This document shows positions 5,765 to 13,394 of a stretch of 22,759 nucleotides of DNA, piece by piece. Source of the DNA: Dinoroseobacter sp034111085 (lineage in GTDB: Bacteria; Pseudomonadota; Alphaproteobacteria; Rhodobacterales; Rhodobacteraceae); contig JAWUXZ010000044.1 of NCBI GenBank assembly GCA_034111085.1, positions 1 through 22,759 of the forward strand, written 5' to 3'. The notes beneath the pieces are model-generated. The model was not told the origin of the DNA, made no database searches, and worked only from the letters and a program-made list of their open reading frames with translations. How positions within the stretch are numbered: the stretch's first letter is position 1; every line of letters starts with the position of its first letter. Position numbers and translations under genes: made by a program.

Positions 5765-7189
5765 ATGGCAGAACGCGTATTTTTTGATGAGATGATGGGC
5801 ACAACGGACCAAGTTCGTGCGCCCTATACCGATTATGATAAATGGTTCGGTGCCGAAGACCCTAAGCGCTTGCGGCGTAAAGCGGCTGAGGCCGAGAGGT
5901 TGTTTCGCCTGACCGGCATCACCTTCAACGTCTATGCCGAGTCCGAAGCCCAAGAGCGCTTGATCCCCTTCGATATCGTTCCGCGTGTTTTGTCTGGCCG
6001 CGAATGGGCCAAGCTGAGCGCCGGGATTGAGCAGCGTGTGCGCGCGGTCAATGCCTTCCTCTATGACATTTACCACCGTCAGGAAATTCTGCGCGCTGGG
6101 CGCATTCCGGTCGAGATGATCGCCAATAATCCGGCCTTCTTGCCCGAAATGATCGGCGTCACGCCCCCCGGCAAAGTCTACACACATATCGTTGGCACGG
6201 ACCTCGTGCGCACCGGACCGGAAGAGTTCTATGTGCTGGAAGACAACGCTCGCACCCCGTCTGGCGTGTCGTATATGCTCGAGAACCGCGAGACGATGCT
6301 GCACATGTTCCCAGAGCTGTTCATAAAGAACCGCGTGCGTCCGGTCAGCAATTACCCACGTCTGCTGCGCCGCTCGCTATCGGCCAGCGCGCCGACTTGC
6401 GCGGGCGAGAAGCCAGTGGTGGCGATCCTGACGCCGGGCATTCACAACTCGGCCTATTATGAGCACTCCTTCCTCGCCGACCAAATGGGGATCGAGCTTG
6501 TCGAAGGCCACGATCTGAAAGTCGTCAATGGCCGCATCGCCATGCGCACTACCGAAGGCTACACGGCGATTGATGTGCTCTACCGCCGGGTGGACGACGA
6601 CTACCTTGATCCGCTGACGTTCAGATCCGACAGCCTGTTGGGCGTGCCTGGCATTTTCGATGTCTACCGCTCGGGCGGGATCACGATAGCCAACGCACCG
6701 GGAACCGGGATTGCCGATGATAAGGCGATCTACAGCTACATGCCCGATATCGTAGAATTCTATACTGGCGAGAAGGCGATCTTGAAGAACGTGCCGACAT
6801 GGCGCTGCTCTGAGGCGGACTCGCTGGCCTACGTCCTTGATAACCTCGCAGATCTTGTGGTGAAGGAGGTCCATGGCTCAGGCGGCTACGGAATGCTTGT
6901 CGGCCCTGCGGCCAGCAAGAAAGAGATCGCTGCATTCCGCGACAAGCTGATTGCTAGGCCCGATAATTATATCGCCCAGCCTACGCTATCGCTTTCGACA
7001 GTGCCGATCTTCACCAAGGCGGGTCTTGCCCCGCGCCATGTAGATTTGCGTCCCTTCGCACTTGTGTCTCCGAACAAGATCGACATCACACCGGGCGGTT
7101 TGACGCGAGTGGCGCTGAAAAAGGGCTCGCTGGTCGTAAATTCCAGCCAAGGCGGAGGCACCAAGGACACTTGGGTGCTGGAGGACTAA
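5765..7189 (+). CDS. circularly permuted ATP-grasp type 2 protein
   Basis: A 474-residue cytoplasmic protein of the circularly permuted ATP-grasp family (DUF404/DUF407 type), predicted to join a carboxylate to an amine using ATP, probably making a peptide-like bond. Visible family segments are VRAPYTDYDKWF near the N-terminus, LEDNARTPSGVSY (158-170) with Asp160, Asn161 and Arg163, the RRVDDDYLDPL segment (274-284), GIADDKAIYSYMP (315-327), the nucleotide-binding strand and glycine-rich loop VVKEVHGSGGYGM (365-377), RHVDLRPF (424-431) and GGLTRVAL (444-451). All look intact. It leads a four-gene operon: the alpha-E gene starts three bases after its stop. No ribosome binding site is seen before 5765; the start rests on the family-like N-terminus. 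The substrate is unknown. Confidence 0.93.
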   Translation: MAERVFFDEMMGTTDQVRAPYTDYDKWFGAEDPKRLRRKAAEAERLFRLTGITFNVYAESEAQERLIPFDIVPRVLSGREWAKLSAGIEQRVRAVNAFLYDIYHRQEILRAGRIPVEMIANNPAFLPEMIGVTPPGKVYTHIVGTDLVRTGPEEFYVLEDNARTPSGVSYMLENRETMLHMFPELFIKNRVRPVSNYPRLLRRSLSASAPTCAGEKPVVAILTPGIHNSAYYEHSFLADQMGIELVEGHDLKVVNGRIAMRTTEGYTAIDVLYRRVDDDYLDPLTFRSDSLLGVPGIFDVYRSGGITIANAPGTGIADDKAIYSYMPDIVEFYTGEKAILKNVPTWRCSEADSLAYVLDNLADLVVKEVHGSGGYGMLVGPAASKKEIAAFRDKLIARPDNYIAQPTLSLSTVPIFTKAGLAPRHVDLRPFALVSPNKIDITPGGLTRVALKKGSLVVNSSQGGGTKDTWVLED

Positions 7190-7192
7190 GCG

Positions 7193-8134
7193 ATGCTGGG
7201 CAAAACTGCAGGCGGTCTTTATTGGCTATTCCGGTATATGGAGCGCTCCGAAAACCTGGCGCGCTTGATCAGTGCAGGGCAAAGGATTGCGCTTACGCGG
7301 TCTAGCACTGCGCCGGACGAATGGGATTCCATCGTCGCCACAGCTGGTGTGCGGGACGCTTACCTAAAGAAATACGACACATTTGAAGGCGACTTGGTGA
7401 TCGACTTCATCCTGCGCGATCCTGACAACGCCTCGTCAGTTCTGTCGGTGATTGAGGGCGCGCGCAACAACGCCCGAACAGTGCGCACCGCCCTGACCCG
7501 AGAGGTTTGGGAGGCCGTCAATGAATGCTGGATGGTGCTATGCGACGCGCTTGCACGCAAAGTGCCCGACCGGGATTTGCCGTTTGTGCTGTCGACGATC
7601 CGCCAGCGCAGTGCGTTCGTGCGCGGCGCGATGCATGGGACGATGGTACGCAATGACAGCTACGATTTCGCACGCATCGGGACGTTTATCGAACGCGCTG
7701 ACAGCACTGCGCGGATCCTTGATGTGAAGTACTATGTGCTGCTGCCGTCGGCGCATCATGTCGGCACCTCAATTGACAACGTTCAGTGGGAAACGATCCT
7801 GCGGTCGGTCAGTGCGGACGGGTCGTTCCGCTATCTGCACGGCTATGAGACGAAGCCGCTGCAAATCGCCGAGTTCCTGACGCTTGATCGCCGCCTGCCG
7901 CGCAGTTTGGCGTTTTGCTACACCAAGATTTGCGCCAACCTTGGATATCTGGAAACGGATTACGGGCTACACTTGCCCTGCCATGATACCTCTGACGAGA
8001 TTCACCAGCGCTTCCGCGATGCCAGCATCGACATGATCTTCGAGAAAGGCCTGCACGAGTTTTTGCAGACCTTCATTCACGATAACAACGCACTTGGTCA
8101 GCAGATCGAGGCCGATTATAGGTTTACGGGGTAG
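7193..8134 (+). CDS. alpha-E domain protein (DUF403)
   Basis: A 313-residue, mostly helical cytoplasmic protein. The N-terminus, MLGKTAGGLYWLFRYMERSE followed by NLARLI, is the family signature (normally LARxAxNLYWLxRYxERAENxAR). The central segment FIERADSTARILDVKYYVLLP repeats the pattern with a second Glu-Arg pair. The conserved glutamates give the family its name. No enzymatic activity has been established. It nearly always travels with circularly permuted ATP-grasp and transglutaminase-like genes, and is thought to be a partner in the predicted peptide-ligase reaction. The start at 7193 lies three bases after the ATP-grasp stop, with GGAGG in the end of that gene as ribosome binding site, so translation is probably coupled. 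The protein is full length. Confidence 0.93.
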   Translation: MLGKTAGGLYWLFRYMERSENLARLISAGQRIALTRSSTAPDEWDSIVATAGVRDAYLKKYDTFEGDLVIDFILRDPDNASSVLSVIEGARNNARTVRTALTREVWEAVNECWMVLCDALARKVPDRDLPFVLSTIRQRSAFVRGAMHGTMVRNDSYDFARIGTFIERADSTARILDVKYYVLLPSAHHVGTSIDNVQWETILRSVSADGSFRYLHGYETKPLQIAEFLTLDRRLPRSLAFCYTKICANLGYLETDYGLHLPCHDTSDEIHQRFRDASIDMIFEKGLHEFLQTFIHDNNALGQQIEADYRFTG

Positions 8135-8139
8135 CTGCG

Positions 8140-8940
8140 ATGCGGATGAAAATTACCCATGTCACCTCCTACCGCTACGACACGCCTGTGCCTTACGCGT
8201 TGCAGCAACTGCGCGTGACACCGAAATCTCGCCCCGGCCAGCAGGTCCACAGCTGGACCACGACCGTCGAGGGCGGGCATTGCGAGGTGGAGTTTGAGGA
8301 CGAGCATTATAACTCGGTCCAGCTGATCTCGTTCGACGAAGGTGTGCAGGATGTCACGATCACCTGCTCTGGCGAAGTGGAGGTAGAAGACCTCAATGGC
8401 GTATTCGGCGAACATTCGGGGTTCCTGCCGCTGTGGATGTTCAAACGCTCGACGCCTCTGACCAAAGCCGGGCCACTGGTACGCAAGCTCGCGCGCGATA
8501 TGGCGAGCGGCGAATCCGATCTGGCGCGGATGCATACCTTGTCTGAGGCAATTCTAGAGCAAGTTCCGTATCAGCCGGGACGCACCTCGGTCACGACGCC
8601 CGCCGAAGATGTGCTGGCTTCCGAATCTGGGGTTTGCCAAGACCACGCCCATGTCTTCATATCTGCGGCCCGCCAGATGGGCTTCCCGGCGCGCTATGTC
8701 TCAGGTTACCTGATGATGTCAGACCGGATCGACCAAGACGCGACCCACGCTTGGGCCGAGGTCTATATCGAAGGGCTGGGATGGGTCGGGTTTGACGTGT
8801 CCAATTCGGTCTGTCCTGACGCGCGTTATGTTCGCGTAGCAACGGGGCTGGACTATAGCGATGCAGCGCCTGTATCTGGCATGCGGTTCGGTGAAGGTGC
8901 CGAGCGGCTTGAAGTGCAGTTGCAGGTGCAACAGCAATAA
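8140..8940 (+). CDS. transglutaminase-like cysteine peptidase family protein
   Basis: A 266-residue protein with the transglutaminase-like papain fold. The N-terminal strand-rich region (MKITHVTSYRYDTPVPYALQ) is typical of bacterial members linked to alpha-E and ATP-grasp genes. The catalytic triad is complete: Cys166 in SGVCQDHAH, His203 in DATHAWAE, and Asp219 in GWVGFDVSN. Family members can cleave or transfer at amide bonds, so it may cut, or exchange at, the product of the ATP-grasp ligase. There is no signal peptide, so it should act in the cytoplasm. The start at 8140 is five bases after the alpha-E stop, with GGGG at 8128-8131 as likely ribosome binding site; the ATG at 8146 is an alternative. 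Its own substrate is unknown. Confidence 0.93.
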   Translation: MRMKITHVTSYRYDTPVPYALQQLRVTPKSRPGQQVHSWTTTVEGGHCEVEFEDEHYNSVQLISFDEGVQDVTITCSGEVEVEDLNGVFGEHSGFLPLWMFKRSTPLTKAGPLVRKLARDMASGESDLARMHTLSEAILEQVPYQPGRTSVTTPAEDVLASESGVCQDHAHVFISAARQMGFPARYVSGYLMMSDRIDQDATHAWAEVYIEGLGWVGFDVSNSVCPDARYVRVATGLDYSDAAPVSGMRFGEGAERLEVQLQVQQQ

Positions 8941-8964
8941 TCAGATAAACTGGGGCTCAGGGAA

Positions 8965-9702
8965 ATGACCTATTGCGTGGGGCTGCGATTGAATCGTGGG
9001 CTGGTGTTCATGTCGGATACGCGGACGAACGCGGGGATCGACAACATCTCGACCTTCGGCAAGATGAAAACCTGGGAAAAGCCGGGCGAACGGGTCGTAA
9101 CAATCCTGTCGGCGGGCAATTTGGCCACGACACAATCGGTGGTATCGCTGCTGGACGAGCGCATGAAAGCGCCGGGCGAACGGTCCTCCTCGATCTACGA
9201 AGCGCCCTCGATGTTTCAGGTGGCGCGCCTTGTGGGCCAGACCCTGCGCGAGGTGATCCGAGCCAACGCAGATACCGGCGCGCGCGCGGATTCTGGGTTC
9301 AACGCGACAATTATCGTCGGCGGTCAGATCAAAGGATCCGAGCCGCGCTTGTTCCTCGTCTATCCCGAGGGCAACTTTATCGAGGCCGGTGATGACACGC
9401 CATTTTTCCAGATCGGTGAAACCAAATACGGCCGACCTATCCTGATCCGCGCCTACGAGCCTGAGATGACGTTCGAGCAAGCGATTAAGCTCCTGCTGGT
9501 CAGCTTCGATTCGACGATCAAGGCGAACCTGTCGGTTGGGATGCCGCTGGATATCTCGACCTATGCGAGCGGTAGTTACCGCGCGGGCGCAGGGCAGCGG
9601 ATCGACAAAGACAATCCCTATTTTCAGACAGTATCCAACGGTTGGGGGGAAGCCTTGAAGCTTGCGTTCGATAGTCTGCCGGATTTCGAATTCGACGACT
9701 GA
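8965..9702 (+). CDS. anbu: Anbu, proteasome-like N-terminal nucleophile peptidase
   Basis: A 245-residue protein of the proteasome beta-subunit/HslV superfamily, Anbu branch. It begins MTYCVGLRLNRGLVFMSDTR. After removal of Met the catalytic threonine is Thr1, with Asp17 in MSDTR and a lysine (KMK, 32-34) near the usual Lys33 position. SAGNLATTQSV is the oxyanion-region segment and FNATIIVGGQI a core strand. There is no propeptide, as in HslV and other Anbu proteins. Structures of Anbu homologues show helical rather than closed-ring assemblies, and no ATPase partner is known; none is encoded here. It closes the operon 24 bases after the transglutaminase gene, with CAGGGAA as ribosome binding site. 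Association with ATP-grasp, alpha-E and transglutaminase genes is characteristic. Target proteins are unknown. Confidence 0.93.
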   Translation: MTYCVGLRLNRGLVFMSDTRTNAGIDNISTFGKMKTWEKPGERVVTILSAGNLATTQSVVSLLDERMKAPGERSSSIYEAPSMFQVARLVGQTLREVIRANADTGARADSGFNATIIVGGQIKGSEPRLFLVYPEGNFIEAGDDTPFFQIGETKYGRPILIRAYEPEMTFEQAIKLLLVSFDSTIKANLSVGMPLDISTYASGSYRAGAGQRIDKDNPYFQTVSNGWGEALKLAFDSLPDFEFDD

Positions 9703-9852
9703 GCGGCAATAAGTAGACCCATCGATCTGTTCCCTTAACCGGGCGAGAAAAACGATCCGCATATACCGTCTGGGTCATAGCCCTTCGCATCTGCCGACTT
9801 GACCAAGGACGGCCCGCATGGTGAACCCGTCGTTAGCTGGGAGGCGATTTTT

Positions 9853-11616
9853 TTGTTGTGGCGCCTTGGAAGAATACTGCGTCGAAAGACAACCTTGGCC
9901 GCGCTGTCCGGGGGGGTGTTGGCGTTTTTTGGCCTCGGTCTGATCTGGATCGGCTGGAGCTTGCCGTCCATCGACGGGCCACGCACGGGCGCGGAGGGTC
10001 TGCGCCTGCTGGTTGGCCTCAGCGATATAGGCGCACTTGAGTTGTCACCTTCAAACGGGGCCGAGGGTGCGCGCGTTCACCGACAAATGCTCGCCGCGCT
10101 GCCAGCCGATCTGCCTTGGGATTGGCAACTGTTCTGGATGGAAGCGCTGAGCCTCTGTTTTCTGGTGCTGGGCCTGCTGAGTTTCTATGCACTTTTGCCT
10201 CGTCTGCATGGTGCTGGCGTCCTGCTGGCCCTCAGCGCACTGCTTTTGTTGCCCTTCACAGGCCTGAACTTGCTGATGCCGCAAACAGGTGCCTCCATCG
10301 GTGCGGGCCTATTTTTGCTGAGCGCTATGCTCGCACCGCGCCTGCGTGTGCTGCGGCTGTATCTTGCCAGTGCACTTGTTTTGCTGGTTCACCCTGCCGC
10401 ATGGGGCTTCGCAATCGTGGCGCTTCTTTTGATCCTGCAACGCTGGGTGGATGGGCTCATTGAGGGGCGCCGCGCGACAGCCGAGATCGCGGGAATCGCT
10501 GCCGGATCGATTGGTCTTGCCGCATTTCTCGAGCGCGCGTCGCTGTCCGTTGACCCGATCTTTCCGCGTCCCGAGATTGACCTGACGGCCCTAGCCGAAA
10601 TGATGCGCGGCTCGGCGAACTGGGGCCTGAGCCTACAAGTCTGGGATATCCTTCCGCTCGCGCTAACGCTTTTGGGCCTGTTGCAAATCCTGCGCCACGG
10701 CGAGCGCGTGCCCGGCTTCCGGTCCGTTGTAGTTATGGTCATTCTCGTCATTCCGCTTGTCGCTGCATTCACTGTTGCGGGACGCCCTGGCCAAGCAGTG
10801 TTCGCGCTGCTACTGACATTGCCCTTGCTTGCAATTCCTGCGCTGGGCGTGGCTGAAAGTGTTCCGCGCGGCGATGCAAGGCGCGGTCAGTTGCTGGCCT
10901 TGGCGCTTGGGCTCGGGGTGTTCGTATTTGGGCGGAGTGCGATAGAAGTCCGCGACAACCACTGGCCAGATATTGCTGCCGCGTCTGTGACAACGGCGCT
11001 GGACGAGATTGGCACAGACACACCGCTTGCCATGAGCAATCCCAAACTGACAGAGCCTGCGGCACGGCTTGCGGGTTGGAGTGGAACGTATAATCCCAAC
11101 GCCGACGTCAGGCTCGTTCCCTATCCCAAAGCCTTCCAGACGACGACGGGTCTGTCGCGCTCAGCTTTACAAAGCATACAGCCGGGGTTCGATTTGCGCG
11201 ACATGGGTGTGCTTCGCATCACGGTTCCGGCTGGGCCTGAGCGCGTTTGGGTGCGTTGGAATGGTGTAACTGAGCTGGTAGCAGCGATTGGGCCAAAACC
11301 TTGCCAGATCGTACCTTTGTCCGAGGGTTGGCTTGCGCTTGAGCTGGCTGGTTGTGCCGAGGGGCAAGCCGCGCTTGTGATAGATCTATCTGGCGAAGGT
11401 GCAGTGACTGGGGTGTCGCTCGACGAGGTTCCAGAAGGTTCGATTTGGCCGTGGGGCCGCACGGGCATCAGCTACGCCTATGCGTCCGGTGGTGGTTGGC
11501 GGCGTGCTCCGCTGCGCCTAAACGGTAATTTCGGATGGGCGGCGCTGGGGTTGGCCGAGGGTGACGCGGCGCGGGTTCTGTCTGATCGCGCCGGGCTGAT
11601 TGTCGTGCAGAAATGA
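9853..11616 (+). CDS. large polytopic membrane protein of unknown function
   Basis: The N-terminal two thirds carry about ten hydrophobic segments, and the last roughly 200 residues form a soluble, strand-rich domain, probably periplasmic. A periplasmic-looking loop follows the first membrane segment (SLPSIDGPRTGAEGLRLLVG). The arrangement recalls membrane glycosyltransferases of the GT-C kind, which pair multispan cores with soluble tails, but no diagnostic motif was recognised. No ATG is available at the N-terminus. TTG at 9853 is chosen because GGGAGG lies 8 bases upstream, giving 587 residues. The frame remains open to another TTG at 9799 (605 residues) without a ribosome binding site. 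It lies between the Anbu operon and the polysaccharide genes and converges with the GT2 gene, so a role in surface glycan or glycolipid assembly is plausible but unproved. Confidence 0.82.
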   Translation: MLWRLGRILRRKTTLAALSGGVLAFFGLGLIWIGWSLPSIDGPRTGAEGLRLLVGLSDIGALELSPSNGAEGARVHRQMLAALPADLPWDWQLFWMEALSLCFLVLGLLSFYALLPRLHGAGVLLALSALLLLPFTGLNLLMPQTGASIGAGLFLLSAMLAPRLRVLRLYLASALVLLVHPAAWGFAIVALLLILQRWVDGLIEGRRATAEIAGIAAGSIGLAAFLERASLSVDPIFPRPEIDLTALAEMMRGSANWGLSLQVWDILPLALTLLGLLQILRHGERVPGFRSVVVMVILVIPLVAAFTVAGRPGQAVFALLLTLPLLAIPALGVAESVPRGDARRGQLLALALGLGVFVFGRSAIEVRDNHWPDIAAASVTTALDEIGTDTPLAMSNPKLTEPAARLAGWSGTYNPNADVRLVPYPKAFQTTTGLSRSALQSIQPGFDLRDMGVLRITVPAGPERVWVRWNGVTELVAAIGPKPCQIVPLSEGWLALELAGCAEGQAALVIDLSGEGAVTGVSLDEVPEGSIWPWGRTGISYAYASGGGWRRAPLRLNGNFGWAALGLAEGDAARVLSDRAGLIVVQK

Positions 11617-11669
11617 TGATGGACGGGAAGGGCGAGTTCAGTCCGCAACTCTGGCATATTATAGCGTCT

Positions 11670-11690
11670 GGCTTAGCGAAGGGCTAAGCC
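11670..11690. terminator. hairpin at convergent gene ends, overlapping the GT2 stop codon
   Basis: GGCTTAGC (11670-11677) and GCTAAGCC (11683-11690) pair perfectly over 8 bp with a five-base loop. On the minus strand the hairpin encodes the last four codons and the stop of the GT2 gene. On the plus strand it lies about 50 bases after the stop of the membrane protein gene. No T-run follows on either side. It is the only strong hairpin in this convergent junction. Confidence 0.45.
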
Positions 11691-12605
11691 GACGTCCTGG
11701 CCTTTGATCCAATGGGCCATCGCCGTTGTCATCCCCGATAGGGTGCCGTGCATATACCCCCAAGCAAGGGGGTTTCCGCGCACGCCTCGGGCGGCCCAAC
11801 CCAGAACCATGCCAGTGTTCATCCACAAAAAGGCCAATTTGCTGAGGTCGCGATTGCGCTGCACGAACCAAGCCCGCCACAACACAGCCGCCCGCCCACG
11901 CTTCTTGCAGTCTGCGGCACTAAGAATGCGAGCCTCATCAATATGGTCTGCCCGAGCAGCGACGCAGACATGCAGGGGCTCAACTTTGGAAACTGGGTAG
12001 CTGAAAATCAGGTCTTCGCAGGTAGCCCAGTCAGAGGGCAGGTCTGGTAGACGGAATGTTCCCAGCACATCGCGCCGCCACAGGGTTGCGCCGCCAAACA
12101 GCCAATCGGTGTGCTTGAGGTCCGTCTCGGGTTGGACCACGGGCGTGTTGTAGCCGGACTTGAGGATACGCCCGCCAGGATTCGTGCCCATCAAGAACAG
12201 GCGTCGAAAAACCGAATCTGGTTGCTCGGGAAAGTTACCTAAGTTGAAGGAAACTCCTCCGGGTGGAACGGATTGCGCGTTGAAATAGGCGACGAGTACC
12301 TCGACCGCGTCCGGTGCGACTTGGATATCATCGTCGAAATAGATCACCGCGCGGATCGTTTCGGCCAGATGGGTTAGCGCGAAATTGCGCTGCGGGATTT
12401 GGCCGGGCGTGGGGCAGGCGAGCCACTGAACAGGCAGGCGGTCCGCGAAGCCTTCGACAAGGGTCTGCTGGTCCGCTCCGCCATCGGCAATCAGGATTTG
12501 ACCAAGCTGCACCGACTGTGCCGCAAGCGTCGTCAGCAGCATATTTAGCTGCTTTGGCCGGCCTTTGGTGGGCGTCACAACGGCAATCTGATCGGGCGTT
12601 AGCAT
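11673..12605 (-). CDS. glycosyltransferase family 2
   Basis: A 310-residue GT-A fold glycosyltransferase, predicted to add a sugar from a nucleotide donor to a growing surface glycan at the cytoplasmic face. The start VVTPTKGRPKQL (9-20) is the nucleotide-binding strand and loop, Asp41 in ADGG follows, and IYFDDDI places the metal-binding Asp91-Asp93 motif. LFGGATLWRRDVL and the TCEDLIF segment (with the E-D pair expected for the catalytic base) come later. A C-terminal stretch with two hydrophobic segments may associate with the membrane. It is last in the minus-strand operon, starting 9 bases after the stop of the cytidylyltransferase gene. The CMP-sugar made by the neighbouring gene is a possible but unproved donor. 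Many GT2 enzymes cannot be assigned a substrate from sequence. Confidence 0.92.
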   Translation of the reverse strand: MLTPDQIAVVTPTKGRPKQLNMLLTTLAAQSVQLGQILIADGGADQQTLVEGFADRLPVQWLACPTPGQIPQRNFALTHLAETIRAVIYFDDDIQVAPDAVEVLVAYFNAQSVPPGGVSFNLGNFPEQPDSVFRRLFLMGTNPGGRILKSGYNTPVVQPETDLKHTDWLFGGATLWRRDVLGTFRLPDLPSDWATCEDLIFSYPVSKVEPLHVCVAARADHIDEARILSAADCKKRGRAAVLWRAWFVQRNRDLSKLAFLWMNTGMVLGWAARGVRGNPLAWGYMHGTLSGMTTAMAHWIKGQDVGLALR

Positions 12606-12614
12606 ATGCGCGAC

Positions 12615-13394
12615 CTAGCCCGACTGGTGGGCAAGCACCCGTTCCAGAAGCGCCTTCTGCACAGGATCATGGCTAATCTTGTCGAGCACGATATCGGCCT
12701 CATGTGGCTCGTTAACCGATGGCAGCGAGATACCAACGGGGACCGACACCAGCGTGCGCCCGTACTCGATCAGGCGCATTTGCTCTATAGACTCGGCTTG
12801 CTCAACCGGGCTGGGGGCCTCGGCGGCGATCTCGATCAGCGCATCGCGGCGGAACGCAAACAGCCCGAGTATCTTGCGGATGTATTGCTGCTGCACCTCG
12901 AAGGCCGCAGCAGATGGCGAACGGCGGAAGCAATAGAGGATGCGATTATCAGGGGCGACGCTGCACTTCACGAATGAATGGCGATCAAGTTCGTCTTCGG
13001 CCTCGATCGGGCCCGTGACATTCCAGACATCAGCCCTTGGATGGGCATGGATGCCTTCGATCAGCGCTTCGACATGAGAGGGCAGTAGCAAAGGCTCGTC
13101 GCCTTGCAGCAAGATCACATGGTCGCAATCGACGCCCTTAACGGCCTCAGCTATGCGGCTGGTCCCGTTGGTGTGGGTATTTGCGGTGCGCACGACACGA
13201 CCTCCGCCAGCTTTGACCGCAGCCTCAATCTCGTCGTCGCAGGTCGCCACAATCACCTCGTCCAGACCTTCGGCCATTAAAGCGCGGCGGCGGACATGCT
13301 CGACCATTGCAAGGCCTGCAAAGGGAAACAGGATTTTGCGCGGGAAGCGGACAGAGGCGAGGTGGCACGGGATAATCCCGACAACGCGGCTCAT
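12615..13394 (-). CDS. KdsB-like CMP-sugar (2-keto sugar acid) cytidylyltransferase
   Basis: A 259-residue protein of the CMP-Kdo synthetase/CMP-NeuAc synthetase superfamily, predicted to activate a sugar acid with CTP. Family features: a nucleotide-binding N-terminus, the THTNGTSRIAEAV segment (73-85; usually HxSGTxRxAEA), LLQGDEPLL (95-103), and VNEPHEAD (228-235; usually VDTPEDL). The P-loop-like motif is unusual: IIPCHLASVRFPRK (7-20) instead of the normal IPARxxSxRxPGK, so the first arginine is histidine and the glycine before lysine is arginine. It could thus use a Kdo variant or another ulosonic acid. The start at 13394 overlaps the SDR stop by four bases (ATGA), so translation is probably coupled. 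A housekeeping kdsB for lipid A-core synthesis probably lies elsewhere, since no kdsA or kdsD is near. Confidence 0.87.
   Translation of the reverse strand: MSRVVGIIPCHLASVRFPRKILFPFAGLAMVEHVRRRALMAEGLDEVIVATCDDEIEAAVKAGGGRVVRTANTHTNGTSRIAEAVKGVDCDHVILLQGDEPLLLPSHVEALIEGIHAHPRADVWNVTGPIEAEDELDRHSFVKCSVAPDNRILYCFRRSPSAAAFEVQQQYIRKILGLFAFRRDALIEIAAEAPSPVEQAESIEQMRLIEYGRTLVSVPVGISLPSVNEPHEADIVLDKISHDPVQKALLERVLAHQSG

Noticed and set aside
8941..9762. 273-codon open frame on the minus strand opposite the Anbu gene
   Set aside because: It mirrors the Anbu frame, has no recognisable family pattern, and Anbu has clear catalytic motifs and operon context.
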